64,000 nucleotides of DNA from Ophthalmolycus amberensis (Eukaryota > Chordata > Actinopteri > Perciformes > Zoarcidae): the NCBI GenBank assembly GCA_024529925.1, contig JAFEUB010001791.1, positions 496,001 to 560,000 of the forward strand, written 5' to 3'. This document shows, piece by piece, positions 11,991-23,354 of the stretch; position 1 is the stretch's first letter, and the number at the start of each line of letters is the position of its first letter. The notes below the pieces were generated by a model. It did no database searches, was not told the DNA's origin, and saw only the letters and a list, made by a program, of their open reading frames with translations. A program made the translations under genes and the position numbers.

Positions 11991-12939
11991 CAGCACGAGA
12001 CATGATGGTTGACTGCACAATGGCTTTCCTGTCCTCCAGAGAAACACTGAAATTCGCTCTCCCCCCCCCCAGCTTCTTCCCAGCTGCTCCCTGGATGAAG
12101 CCCTCTGATCCCGGGGAGCTTATCACCAAAGTCTGCCTGAGTCTTCACTCTCGTTGTTGCACAAGTAATTACGCAGCTGTGGAGGTGAAGGTAGGGGAGG
12201 AGAATCACCACATGCCACATGACTGTGGGTGCAACCCAGCTGTAGAGGAGAGAATGGCTTCAGCTGGGGGCTCCCTGCATGAGCGGGCACCTCCAACGGG
12301 ACCCCTCGCCGATCTCCGCCTGGCCCCACTCCACCTACACGCTGCTTCGAAAAGGGGACTTGAGAATGAGAGAAGTGTTTCATACTGGCACATTCAGTAG
12401 CTCGGACCAGATGGAGTCTTTGTTCTTTCTCTCAAAAACACTCGAGGATGCTTACACACGCGTCTGTGTCACATGCAAATGCACACACACACGCGCATGC
12501 ATGCCCATTTCCTCACGGTATAAAACCAGGATCATGAGGACAGGGGGTGGTGTGATTCTCTTGTCCTCTGTCGTGTTCACATCAGTCATATGCAAATAGG
12601 CATTGTGCACAGAGAATGACACAAATCCACCATGTCTAAATCCTCAAAGAAGACTGGTGACGGCTATTTAGTTAACATGATTTATTAAGGTGTTTGACCC
12701 AGTTAGCACATGCAACCATTAAATGGTGTTTGTTTCTGGTGTTTGGACAAATTGAATCTGTCATCTTCTGGAATTTGAGGACATGAAGAAGATTAAAATG
12801 AAAGGGAATTCATAAATCTCTGAACATGTTTGAGCTATGTTTTCTGAGATAAAGATTGAAAGGATGATGACACTGAGTCTGTGGATGAGAACAGTTGGGT
12901 CTTTCCTGCTCATCTTTCACTGTGTGACTATTTTTCCCC

Positions 12940-13290
12940 TCAAAGGTTGGTATTTTTAACCTGGACCCTATTTCGCCATGTTTTTGTGTCTAAGTGTCAA
13001 ACGGGGACAACAATTTTAAAATTTAGTCCAATATTGAGGGAACGTCCACTAAAATCGCTTGTTATTGCCACTGAGAGGCTGAGGCTGTTATCAACAGTGT
13101 CTAAGAACAGTATGGAAAGGACCCCATGGAGGAATAAAACCGTTTCTCTTTACCTTTCGCTTCATCCAGTCTGTTTGTTATTGTGTCGAACCAAGTCCTG
13201 CTCCAGGAGAAGTCACATTCTGAAATCTTGCATCACATCCACATTGTCAAAATCTGCTAAATATTTCGCCATGACATTGAGAGTTGTTTA
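12940..13290 (+). repeat. Dispersed teleost repeat
   Basis: TTTTTAACCTGGACCCTATT, TTTTTGTGTCTAAGTG, GGGGACAACAATTTTAAAAT and GTTATTGCCACTGAGAGGCT match a repeat I remember as frequent in percomorph genomes. A 136-codon frame runs through it but has no resemblance to a protein family, so I regard it as chance. Confidence 0.6.
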
Positions 13291-16045
13291 GATTACACCG
13301 AGCTAGTTTGAATTCATCACGTGGTGTTAGATATTAATAACTTAGCACCGTTTCATATCCTCATGCGTTTGTTTAATCTGTAAATTGAGCACAATTCAGT
13401 TGTATGTAATCACCATACGGGACATTTGAGCTGATACACAACTGAACTTTTCAATACGTTCGATATGAAACCTGAAATCGTATTATTATTCTGAACTTGA
13501 CTTCTTTGGTTCCTCAATTTTGGTCGATCTTTCTATTATTGGATTTTTTCTTCAATGTTTCCAGTTAAAGGGAGTTGGATCCATGTTTTTGAACAACAGT
13601 CTGCCTGTTATTGGAAGGTTTTTCCAAACGCGATTTTATCACGCCCTTCTCTATTATCGATTTCGGGAATACATTCCTATGCCACAAGTTTTTTGGCTCG
13701 AGACGAAGACCTTCTGACTTTGTATTTCCCAGGTATACAGCTTAGTTGTCTAATTGATGCCACTGAGCAATTAGCTGGCACACCTGGTATTTATTAGCAG
13801 ACGCTTCCAGAAACCTCATACTTCTGCTGAAACTGCAACAATGCATCTGTCCTTTGTGGAGTAAATCTGTACGTTGTATGTTCACCCGGTTATCTAAATT
13901 ACTGACGATGAAAAGGTCTAATGTTCTTTATATTATTCACTTGTGTGGACGTTGTTTTCCTTACTGCTCCAAACTGATTTTCTGACAACAAAGACATTTG
14001 AATCAAACTAAATCTAATGAGGAAATATGAACAAGTTGGACCAGAATGGTGAGAATGATAAAACGGAGCAGAAGGAGAGAGGGATTCACCGACTACAAAT
14101 GACGCTGGAGCTCAACATTTTGTCATTTTCTTATGTTCCAGATGGCATAAGGCCACCGTCATCCCCGGCTAATTCAAGAAGGAGAACATTTGTGACGGGA
14201 AGGAGCCAGTGACATTTAAGCTGGAAATGCGCGGCTGTTACTGCGTCCTTGCTGTCTTTTTCCATCAGATCCGGAGGTGCAGAGCAGAGACGCATCCTTC
14301 AGTTCAGGTGAGTATGAAATGCACAGTCTGTCAGCTCCTGTCTGGTCTTTGCTGTGCAATGCAGCGTGAACAACAAACTCTGCTGCAATCAGCCAATCAT
14401 CTAATCGATTCAAGTCAAAGTAACCTTCACTGCTGCGGGTTCTGTCACAATGAAAACAAACACATGAATTAAATATCAGCATCGAGACAACAAACTTGTA
14501 TCCTCTTGAATTATCTGATCATTTCTCACAGCTCATAACACTGACAACCAAACCCTTTCCACGATGCCAGCGTCAAACTCTTTTTTTTAATCTCAACGCA
14601 TCCTTTAAATGTTCATGTAAAAAGCGTCATGTACACACTGTTTGAATTGTAATGTAACAAAACCTCCGTTTTAAATTTAAACAGAGATCGGAGACTATTC
14701 ACAACAGGAAGCTCTTCAAAGTCAGATTCCTGCAGTATCTTTCATGACTAACAGCAATATCTGACCTCGTGGAGCTGGAAACCCTTGGTTGAAATAAATA
14801 TCAAGAGTTTCTCTGCATTATTCATAACCCTGGCTGACCCAGGTCTACTGATGAACTGGATTGAGAGAGCATCAATCAGCTTCCCATTAGGATATTTAAT
14901 GAGTGCAGCCAGGTTAAATCTCATGACATTTCTCTTCTTCTGTCTGAATAACACATGATAAACTGACAAATCGGAGCATTTATGCATTTATATATGTATG
15001 ACTTAAGCTGTTATGTGACTACAGACGGATCTGCGGTTCATATGGTGCAAAAACGTGCAGACAAAATGTCTGGTGTTCCTGCCGACCTTAACAATGTTTG
15101 CAGAGGACCAACACAGAGACCGAGTATGGCTGAGAGGAAGGGGGTGATTGATTCAATATCAAAACATGACACATGGGGGAAATCTCATAAAAGGCAATAG
15201 GATTTTATTTTATTTGCTATATAATGGTATCAGGCACTACACCACCCTAGACAGAAATGTAATTTACAGTCTACCGCCATTAAATAATTCACATCCAACA
15301 CTCTTATTCACTAGTGGTTAGTAGACGTGTGTGAGTGGTTTCTATGAGCTGATCAGAAGCAAAAATGTCCAGTTGATGCTGACTACAGTAGAGCTTAGAT
15401 TAAATATCAGTAAGTCCTGCTAATGTAGAACTGAGCCTGAATTGTCCAAAAATGGCCACCATAGAGATATGGAACCCTGCTGATTAGAGTTTATCCTGTA
15501 GCGCCACCGCGAGGACAATCATTACGCTCTTGCCCACTAGTGGTAAGAATCTAATAATAGCAATGTTGCTGTCATTTTTCATTCGTCCACCACTTTTGAT
15601 TTGTGGTGTGTGTGTGTAATGAGTATCGCAGCCTAATGAGGCCGCTAGTCTGATAAACATACTATTGGTCTTGTTCGCTCTCCCAGTGCATCTCAAATCA
15701 TAACAAAAATCAATACCTAAGTCCTAGTACCGTGGTGTTTTCTATGCACACAAACTATTTTGAACAGGAATACCAATAGTATTAAGATGGCAAATGTTTT
15801 CACAGAAAATAAATACTTTACCAAATCAAGTTGTGATGGAAAATGCAGGTGCTTTAAGAGTACTTGCATATAGCACGTGCAAAAAAAAAAGTGCCCCAAT
15901 TTAATCTTCATTGTTTGTAATGACACAATAAAATAAACGTATCGACAGACACTAATAGTGTTAATTATACACATTTGTTTTTTGAAGCATTACCAAGTCT
16001 AGTTTCAGACATGAATTAAGACAATATATTAAATTTGGGGCTTGG

Positions 16046-16051
16046 TTTAAT
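16046..16051 (-). promoter_or_regulatory. Candidate poly(A) signal ATTAAA for the S1P receptor
   Basis: TTTAAT on the plus strand reads ATTAAA on minus, about 280 nt after the receptor stop. Weak evidence; other signals further away are possible. Confidence 0.25.
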
Positions 16052-16332
16052 CCATGTCTATGAAACTGTCCTATTGTATTTCATAACGTTAATCATAGTG
16101 TAAGACAAACGCAACATATCAGTAACTCTGGTGTCGTGAATAATATTGTTGAGTTGTTGTAAATAGTGGCTTTCATTGATTTGGATTGTACTCTCATCTG
16201 CATTAATATCGTTCCAACTGAATTCCATCCATTGCGACACTGGCCATAGTGCATAAACAAAAAGTGGCTGATAGCAGGACTATTTCAGTTCTGTGTGACT
16301 GCAAAGCCTCATTAAGGTGCTTAATGTTCCAC

Positions 16333-17526
16333 TCAGAACTTGCTGCGGGTCGGCAGCGCCCCCGCCTTCACCAGCACAGCTGAGAGCAGGTCTGCAGGCC
16401 TGGAGGGATGGGGCACAGCAGTGGCTGAGGGATCTCCATGCTTGTTGTCAGCGTTGATGGGTGTGGGAACCTTCCCTCTATTCAGCGTGGACTTGCCAGC
16501 CCCGCTGCCAACTCCTGCGCTGGTCTTGCTGTTCTCCACTGTGGGGATGACCGTGCCCAGGTTGGGGTTACCCCCCACGGGAGTCCCAGTGTGCTCCATG
16601 CTGGTCTGACAGCAGCACAGCTGCCTGAAGAAAGCCGCCCTCATCTCCCTGCTGGACAGAGTGTATATCAGAGGGTTGAGGGCAGAGTTGAGCACAGCCA
16701 GAGCTATAAACCAGTCCACCTGGTAGAGCACAGGGCACTTATCTGGGCTGCAACCAACATCCAGCAGCAGCAGGAGGAAGAGGGGGGTCCAGCACATGAC
16801 AAACACTCCAAGAACAATGACCACTGTCCGCAGCAGGGCCAGCGAGCGCTCTGAAGGCCGGCTGCTCACCCTGCGGCCGCTAGAGGTCACCAGGCGGTAA
16901 ATCCTGATGTAGAGGATGATGATGGCCACCAACAGGGCGCTGAACACACTGATGCAGAAGGCCACATAACTCTTAGCATAGAGCGGCAGCACTGTGGAGC
17001 AGGAGGTCATGTTGTCCAGGCAGTTCCAGCCCAGGCTGGGCAGGGCACTGAGCAGCACTGACACGAGCCAGCAAGCTACCAGCAGTCCAAGAAGTCTCCC
17101 CCGACCTGCTGTCTCGCACGGACGCAGGCGCACCATCGTCATGTGCCTCTCGATCCCAATTGCCAGGAGGCTGAACGTGGATGCGCTGAGGGCCACAAAC
17201 ATGCTCCCTTCTCTAGCCAGCCACTGCAGCGGCGTCAGGAAGTAGGTGTTGCTTCCTGAGGTGAAGATGTTGACCACGTAGGCCACGCCGGCCAGCAGGT
17301 CTGACAGCGCCAGGTTCCCAATGAGGAAGTACATGCGGCTGTGGAAGCGCTTGTTCCTCCAGAGAGTGAGCAGGACCGTAACGTTCTCCAGAACGATCAG
17401 CACGCAGATGAAGAGCAGCAGGGCCATCTTACAGGCCCCGCTGCTGCGAGGCTTGTCCCACTTTCCTGAGTGGTTGTAGTGGCTGACGATGACATCGTTC
17501 ATCCCCTCCTCCAGCCGGTTCCCCAT
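16333..17526 (-). CDS. s1pr5: Sphingosine-1-phosphate receptor (S1PR5-like), 397 aa
   Basis: Class A GPCR of the plasma membrane that binds sphingosine-1-phosphate and signals through G proteins. The single coding exon gives 397 aa. Visible: extracellular N-terminus with glycosylation site N18-H-S; seven hydrophobic segments; TM1 LENVTVLL; TM2 NLALSDLLAG; Arg105-Glu106 in LAREGSMF (the S1P head-group pair); ERH at 126-128 in place of DRY; GWNC (166-169); CWTP in TM6 (245-248); NPLIY (284-288); and CCC (304-306), probable palmitoylation sites. The start chosen is the first in-frame ATG, with A at -3 and G at +4. The core also resembles S1PR1 and S1PR3. The N-terminus (VIVSHYNHSGK) and LLLLLDVGC point to S1PR5, as does the chr19p13-like neighbourhood. 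Family certain, paralog probable. Confidence 0.9.
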   Translation of the reverse strand: MGNRLEEGMNDVIVSHYNHSGKWDKPRSSGACKMALLLFICVLIVLENVTVLLTLWRNKRFHSRMYFLIGNLALSDLLAGVAYVVNIFTSGSNTYFLTPLQWLAREGSMFVALSASTFSLLAIGIERHMTMVRLRPCETAGRGRLLGLLVACWLVSVLLSALPSLGWNCLDNMTSCSTVLPLYAKSYVAFCISVFSALLVAIIILYIRIYRLVTSSGRRVSSRPSERSLALLRTVVIVLGVFVMCWTPLFLLLLLDVGCSPDKCPVLYQVDWFIALAVLNSALNPLIYTLSSREMRAAFFRQLCCCQTSMEHTGTPVGGNPNLGTVIPTVENSKTSAGVGSGAGKSTLNRGKVPTPINADNKHGDPSATAVPHPSRPADLLSAVLVKAGALPTRSKF

Positions 17527-17656
17527 CCTGCCTGTCCTTCCCGGCCTTCCTCTGTCACACACAGCAGAGGGCGCCACAGCACTGGGCACAGCGGAGTGAG
17601 GCGAGGCTGCTCAATCAGGCAGAGTCACAACTGGCATGTTGGATCCTGTGAAGGAC
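17527..17656 (-). other. s1pr5: 5' UTR part of the S1P receptor coding exon, with an 8-codon uORF
   Basis: On the minus strand the sequence tctcttaacag ends at 17657 and is a strong acceptor; the exon then starts GTCCTTCAC at 17656. The leader holds one upstream ATG (at 17637) encoding MPVVTLPD then TGA, ending 88 nt before the receptor ATG. A GTG-initiated in-frame extension to 17589 exists but is unlikely to be used. Confidence 0.6.
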
Positions 17657-18640
17657 CTGTTAAGAGATCAGATTGATTTTTAAAAGTTATATTCAACATC
17701 ATTTTGGATAATTCTGGATAACAAAAATGTAGGACTCCTAGAGTATGAAAGTAATTGTTATGTAGAACATAAAAAATTAGCAAATAAGTAAAATATTAGG
17801 CCTACCTAATTCATAATAATGTATCTAGGGAAGTTCATTACTGATATTGTGTCCTGGCCAAGATAGCAAATGACATATTAAACAATATAAAACAGATATA
17901 TAAAGAAATTGATCAAATAAAAAAATACAAGAAGAAGTAGCAGCTGTAGTTTAGGACGTTACAACCTTGCCTTGCCTTAAATGATAGGGTACATGTAATT
18001 ATGAAGTTGGGTGAACAGGGTTCTAGAAAATTAAACTCGTGTAAAATCGTGTGTAGCCCAAATTAATAACACTGTAAAAAACAAACGCTGTTCTCATCAA
18101 AATAAAATGATTGGCGACGCTTTTACACTATTTCAGTTGAAACAAATATGTTTACTCCTGGAGGTCTGATCAACTTTCCTGTTTTGGAAAAGTTACTCAA
18201 AGTTAGAAGGAGTGATCATTTGGAAATTACCTGAATACTCTGCAAAATAAAGTCTGCCACAGTACAGTCTAGTATTCTTCATCTACAGTAACGTGTCGTA
18301 CCTGTTGGAGTTACTGCTCTCATCTAAACATCCCGGTGGTTTTTGGTGAGATTTGAAGATTCTTTGGAAGACCCGCTTCTCTCTCCTGCGTAACGATGCG
18401 CTCGTGTCAAAATATGCTCGTGTCAAAAATGGATGATCTACGGCGTAAAGTCAAAAGTCCACGGTTTTTTCCTTCCTCGCCCTTATACAATGTTCCAATC
18501 ACGAAGTATTCGCCTCCAAAAATCCACTTTGTGCTGCGTCCTGAACTTCATCATTGTGCCGTCCTCCTTTTAGACCGTCTCGCTCTCCTCACCCCCCCTC
18601 CCCCGCCCCCCCCCCCCAGCGCGGTGGGGCGGGGTCTTAC
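17657..18640 (-). other. Probable 5' UTR intron of the S1P receptor
   Basis: Bounded on the minus strand by donor GAGAG|GTAAGA (exon end 18641) and acceptor CTTAACAG| (exon start 17656), 984 bp. One non-coding exon followed by one coding exon is the usual S1PR gene layout. No other gene seen inside. The donor side is GC-rich (a C run with GCGGTGGGGCGGGG at 18620-18634). Confidence 0.55.
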
Positions 18641-18740
18641 CTCTCCATTCGGTCAGGAGAGAGGTCAGAGCCACGCGTGTCGTTGTGCAGATGGCTCGCT
18701 TTGTGTTCATGACGCTGCTTTGCATTTTTAAACAAGCAGT
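18641..18740 (-). other. s1pr5: Probable non-coding exon 1 / promoter region of the S1P receptor
   Basis: The exon end at 18641 is supported by the donor on minus. The upstream limit is guessed: I cannot see a clear TATA box or initiator. GC-box-like GGGGCGGGG lies just downstream, inside the intron. Confidence 0.35.
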
Positions 18741-19649
18741 CGGAGGGTTTGATTGATTTGGTCTTAGGCTATATTTTTTTTTAAAGTGTATAGTTTTGTT
18801 TTTAGTTGTTTGTCAGAGTTTTGTTTTTGTCTGAGAACAGCCGACTGTTTCAGACAAGAACGCTTAATTTGTCTGTGTCATAAAATTGCTGCACTTGCAT
18901 GTACCAACACATGTGACAATGTTTTGCCTCAAGGCCTTATGTGCTGAATTGAGTTGTGTCATCCTCTAATTGATAGCCTATACGTCTACTGTTCTGCTTC
19001 GGTTGCATATTTTCAGGGTTGATGATAATGATGGATTCTCAACCAACCATGTCCCCCCTCAGTTCATTTTTTATTTTTTGGACCAGAAAGCTCATCGTTA
19101 TCTAAATGTTGACCGCAGTTTCATAAAAAAGAACCGACTTGTGTGTTTTTTCGCCTTTTCTGGGAATGCACCCCCTCCACTCACGGGCCAAGAAGTTGCA
19201 ACCGGTTTTATATTTGCGATTTGATGACTCATTGTTTTTCATGTTCAAATAAAAGATGACTGGATCCGTTTGCTACTTCGGAGTGTGAGATAGGTCAGAC
19301 CGCTCCCATTGGCGCCAATAACAGATGGGAAGGGGAAGGAGTCACACTTACTTGTCCTTTTATGCACTTTCTTAGCGTTATTCAGAGGAAATATGTCGCT
19401 AAGAAGAAGGAGACATGAGTCTGGTAGGCTGAATGTAGCTACGAGGTCCTGGATATGGTTTAATCTGCAGTAGCCTACATGGGGTTGCATTACAAAGAGA
19501 AGGTCGGGTCATTAGGTCATAGGCAGTTAGAGACACCACAAGTGTGATGTTAAGTCACTGCTTTAAGATCTAAATGAGATCTAAATAAATTTGGTGGACA
19601 AATGATAAACTGTAGATCCCATCATGAGTGCATAATATGAGATTGGGAA

Positions 19650-19885
19650 CGCTTCGATTGCCTCTCAATGACTCTCAACATGGCGACGGCTGAGCTGGCG
19701 GCTCGTAGCTAACGGTGCTAACAGTAAACTACGTCAAATGTGCAGAAAGAGCTAACAGTGTGTAGCCTACCTGCGGGGGAACCGTGCAGAGCTGTGACCA
19801 TCAGTACTCTCTTATACCTTGTACATATAAAATAGTTGTATGCTGCTTAAATAATGCTCTGAATGTCGCATATTGCTCCTTTTAA
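19650..19885 (-). repeat. Dispersed repeat family R, copy 2
   Basis: The reverse complement reads GTTAGCACCGTTAGCTACGA...GCCGCCAGCTCAGCCGTCGC...ATGTTGAGAGTCATTGAGAG, homologous to the copies at 22490-22740 and 11884-11990. About 100 nt of clear similarity; outer limits approximate. Confidence 0.7.
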
Positions 19886-21171
19886 TTTAAATGCCTTATT
19901 ATCCCTGTGGGTAAAATAAGGCTTTTCCTACAGCAACTTCCTGGCGCTGTGTGACTTGAGGAACCAACTGACTGGTGAGAACACAATGCCGGGACCACAG
20001 CTGGATGTGGACGGTGTGAAACATGCTGAGGACCATGTCTGACTCGCTCACTCCTCCTCTTCGCCTCTGCTACTCCAGAACCTCCTATGCCCCCCCCCAG
20101 CCCCCCAGCCCCTCTCTGAACTGGATCTGTTACGTGTTTAAAAAACAGAACGCACATTCCCATCGAATTCCCAAAAGCTATTATCCCAACCACTAAATGT
20201 TGCAATGGGTGGAAACAGAGGGGTAGGGGCTGTTACTTCTCATTGTTTATGCCAAGCATTTTTACAGTGACGGTCACTGGCTTTTGGCACCGTGATTTCA
20301 CATTCAGCCTGTGAGATTGAGAAAGAGAGACAGACAATGGAAGAGGGGTCAAGGGACATCTGACCAGGAGCAGAGCAAAATCAGCTGAGGGAAAGTTTCT
20401 AGAGAATAGGAAAAAGAGCGGCGGAGGAGAGAAATGAGGCTCCAATTAAAAGGGTCAGTTGTAGGTGCACAGTGTTCTTTTATTTTTGTCGCTACATGCT
20501 TCGATTTAGGTATTTTGAATACTGACTAACTAATGATGGAATGCATCTATTTGGCAGCTTAAGTTACTTTGATTTGACATACAAAGCATATGTTGAAAAA
20601 GATGTTGTGATGATTAAATCTTGAGAGTAGCTATAGTGGACCTATAGACAACCTTTGTGTCCAAGGTCTAAATCATACCTATAGTTGATTACTGTTCGAG
20701 GACATAAAAGGCAAAAACTCCCATGCATATGCTAAGAATTTATAGAATAGAGCAGGATATTTGTCTGCAGATATTGGATGTTTGCATTGCTTTAACCCAG
20801 CGGTGCTCAGTGAAAAGGTGATGCCAAGGCAAGGTGACCGTCCATATCTGATAGCATGGTTTCAAGCCTCTCTAAAATAGCAAATTGTGGCTATGACGGG
20901 GCTACTGTGTTTTCTTTTTCTTCTTTTCTCTTTGCTGATGTTTGCTTCGTTTTTTTTTTTCAAACCGTCCATCTCTTCTGTTTTTTGTTTTCGTGCTCTT
21001 TGTTTTTTGCTGGATCCAATGGGCTGAAATAGGATAGAACAGGCCAGAAATGGAGACTGTGATGGATGACGGTGTAGGCTAACAGTGACCGACAGCGTAA
21101 CAAATGTTGATAAAAAGAAGGCGAGATGGAAAGAGCAGGAGACTTAGGAGTGGCAGGCTGACAGTGTTTCC

Positions 21172-21246
21172 TCTCTCGCTCTCTCTCTCGCTCTCTCGCT
21201 CTCTCTCTCGCTCTCTCTCTCGCTCTCTCTCTCGCTCTCTCTCTCT
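21172..21246 (+). repeat. CTCTCTCG/CTCTCTCTCG minisatellite
   Basis: Pyrimidine run of CTCTCTCG-like units of 8-10 nt. It also creates an antisense ORF of Arg-Glu repeats that should be ignored. Confidence 0.95.
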
Positions 21247-22489
21247 GTCCCACCGGTATCACTGATTGTGAGAGGTTACAGGCAGTCTGGCCCTCTTGCA
21301 CATGTCAGCCCAGGCATTGCAGATTAATGAATGACCCCCAGAGCTGTTGACTTTACCCTGAGCAGCAAGAGATGTACAGGCAGCTCTGACAACCCATTTA
21401 TAACCATATGAAAATACCCCTGAGCTCGGTGTTGTTGCAAGCTGGATGCAGACTTCCTGGATGTTTGGTGCTGTGGTAGAAAAAGGAAATGTTGCTACAG
21501 GTCACCAGATCATGGAAAAAAAAAATGGCCTTGTTGCCAAGTCCTCTAAAAGTTAGTTGTTTCTGCATCTTTCTGTGTGAGGCTGCTGTGTGTTTGTGTG
21601 TGCAGCAGCATTGTGAGTCAGGGCACACTGACGTATGCTCGGGGTGGTGAGTTAGATGTTCGGGAATGTAAAGTGTGGTGGGAACGAAGGAGAAGCTGCA
21701 GCGGTGGAAAAGCAAGGCCTCTCGGGCCGTCACCCCACTGCCCTCTACTCCTGCAGTTTACCCACACCCACTGAAAAAGTTTCCTCAAGAATTAAAGAGA
21801 ATGTTTGCGCAGCTCTACGAGCTCCAGCAGCATTTCAATATGACATAGATATAGATTTACGGTACAGTAGATATACAGTATGTAGATGTTGTGGAGGTTC
21901 AGACCAAACAGGGTTTTATTTATTGAGGAGAGATAAGAGACTAGTTTATGAACCTGACAATTGAACAACAACTGCTCCACTCCATCACTGTCTAAGTCTT
22001 GATGCTTATGAACACCATGCAATAGGAGCGGGTTTCTCTCAACGATTCGATTCAATGGCCCTGGAACAAGTCAAGGAGTATAAATATTTGATGTGCCAGA
22101 GACGCTGTCGTTTTAGAGAGACCCAAACTGATAGTAATGTGCCTGGTGGTACAGAAAAGGGCACGCGAACAAACACATCAACAACACTGAATGTAGTTTG
22201 ATCTTGCATACATGAGACGGAGACAGAGAGAAGCATCATTTGAATGGATAAATGATGATTTATCTGTAATTATCTATCTCAACTTGGTAAAGGTTCTATG
22301 TACTGGATTCAAAGCATTATCGCGGCAAACAACTATTGGTAATGTAAAGATGTAGTGGAGTTGGTGTCCAGAGCAGAGAATGAAGTTGCTCTTTGTGTGT
22401 TGTAATCCCAGTTTCTCTGTGCTTTGTTTACATAAACCGGCTGGCCGTGCAACATTTTTGGTGCACATGAGTCTCTTTGTTGTGTCCTA

Positions 22490-22740
22490 CTGACTAGCTA
22501 ATGACTGTGGCTCTGCACTGCCGGTTACCGCTGACACCGTCTCAGCCAACGGTGTAGTCACCCCCCGCAGGTAAACACTGTTTACTCTGTCAGCACTGTT
22601 GCCATTGTTTGCACTTCGTGCTGTTAGCACCGTTAGCTGCTAGCCGCCGGCTTAGCTGTTGCTATGTTAAGAGCCATGTGGAGACAATAGATATGCTTTG
22701 AATTCCACGATGAGCACCTTAAACCAGCATACATTAAATA
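22490..22740 (+). repeat. Dispersed repeat family R, copy 3
   Basis: Longest copy: GTGGCTCTGCACTGCCGGTT..., then GTTAGCACCGTTAGCTGCTA...GCCGCCGGCTTAGCTGTTGC...TAAGAGCCATGTGGAGACAA...ATGAGCACC. No coding capacity, so a non-autonomous element. Confidence 0.7.
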
Positions 22741-23317
22741 TATACGACAATACAATAATCCTGCTGGCTCATGTAGAAGATAGCATTACGGGCTAGCAGC
22801 TAAAGTTAAAATCATTAATGTTGGATGCATCACTGAGTGTTGGACCTACGGTTAACGAAAGAAACTGGTCTTTATAACGGTTACGGAATAACTATCTGAA
22901 TCCAGATCTGTCCATGCCTTAACTGTCCACCTAATTTCATTCAAATATGTAAAAACACTTCACAAGAGTTAAGAAATTCCTCGTAACTTTTACTTTCCTT
23001 TTTTTTTTTTTTACAGTATGAATCCAATATTCCTGTTATTCTGGCATAGTTGTTATTATTGTACACAGATAATTGATGGTGTATCAACTGTGGCGTTTTT
23101 TTGCATTGATGACATAGAAAGGATACAAATGTAGGTTGGACTCCCTGTCACAGTTCTGGATTCTGCAATTAGGGATCAACTATCAAAACAAGACTTCATT
23201 GTTTTTCCTTGGAGTTCTGTTCAGGAAGAGCTAAGTTTCAATCCTGGAAGAACACGGCACCTGTCTCCATTTCTACGCAGTTGCACAGTAACTGTTCCTT
23301 GATGATGCATTGGCTGT

Positions 23318-23354
23318 GGAGCACATTTGATTACACTTTAATCAAATGTGCTCC
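23318..23354. repeat. Perfect 16-bp hairpin
   Basis: The left arm GGAGCACATTTGATTA (23318-23333) and right arm TAATCAAATGTGCTCC (23339-23354) are exact reverse complements around the loop CACTT. No poly-T tail follows and it is not in a recognised gene. Confidence 0.95.

Larger units (their letters stand above)
8666..16332. other. Intergenic region between shd and the S1P receptor
   Basis: Tail-to-tail interval (shd plus, receptor minus). I see repeat fragments (about 9483-9560, 11884-11990, 12940-13290), G-rich runs near 9865-9905 and 10170-10182, and (GT)n at about 10482-10512. No gene-like coding. The listed region includes the receptor's 3' UTR near 16 kb. Confidence 0.5.

Noticed and set aside
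12881..13291. 136-codon plus-strand ORF
   Set aside because: Lies in a dispersed teleost repeat; composition and sequence show no protein family.
16438..16854. Plus-strand ORFs opposite the S1P receptor
   Set aside because: Shadow frames of the GC-rich receptor coding exon.
17527..17589. 21-residue N-terminal extension of the S1P receptor
   Set aside because: It would need a GTG start; the first in-frame ATG has a good context and gives the usual family length.
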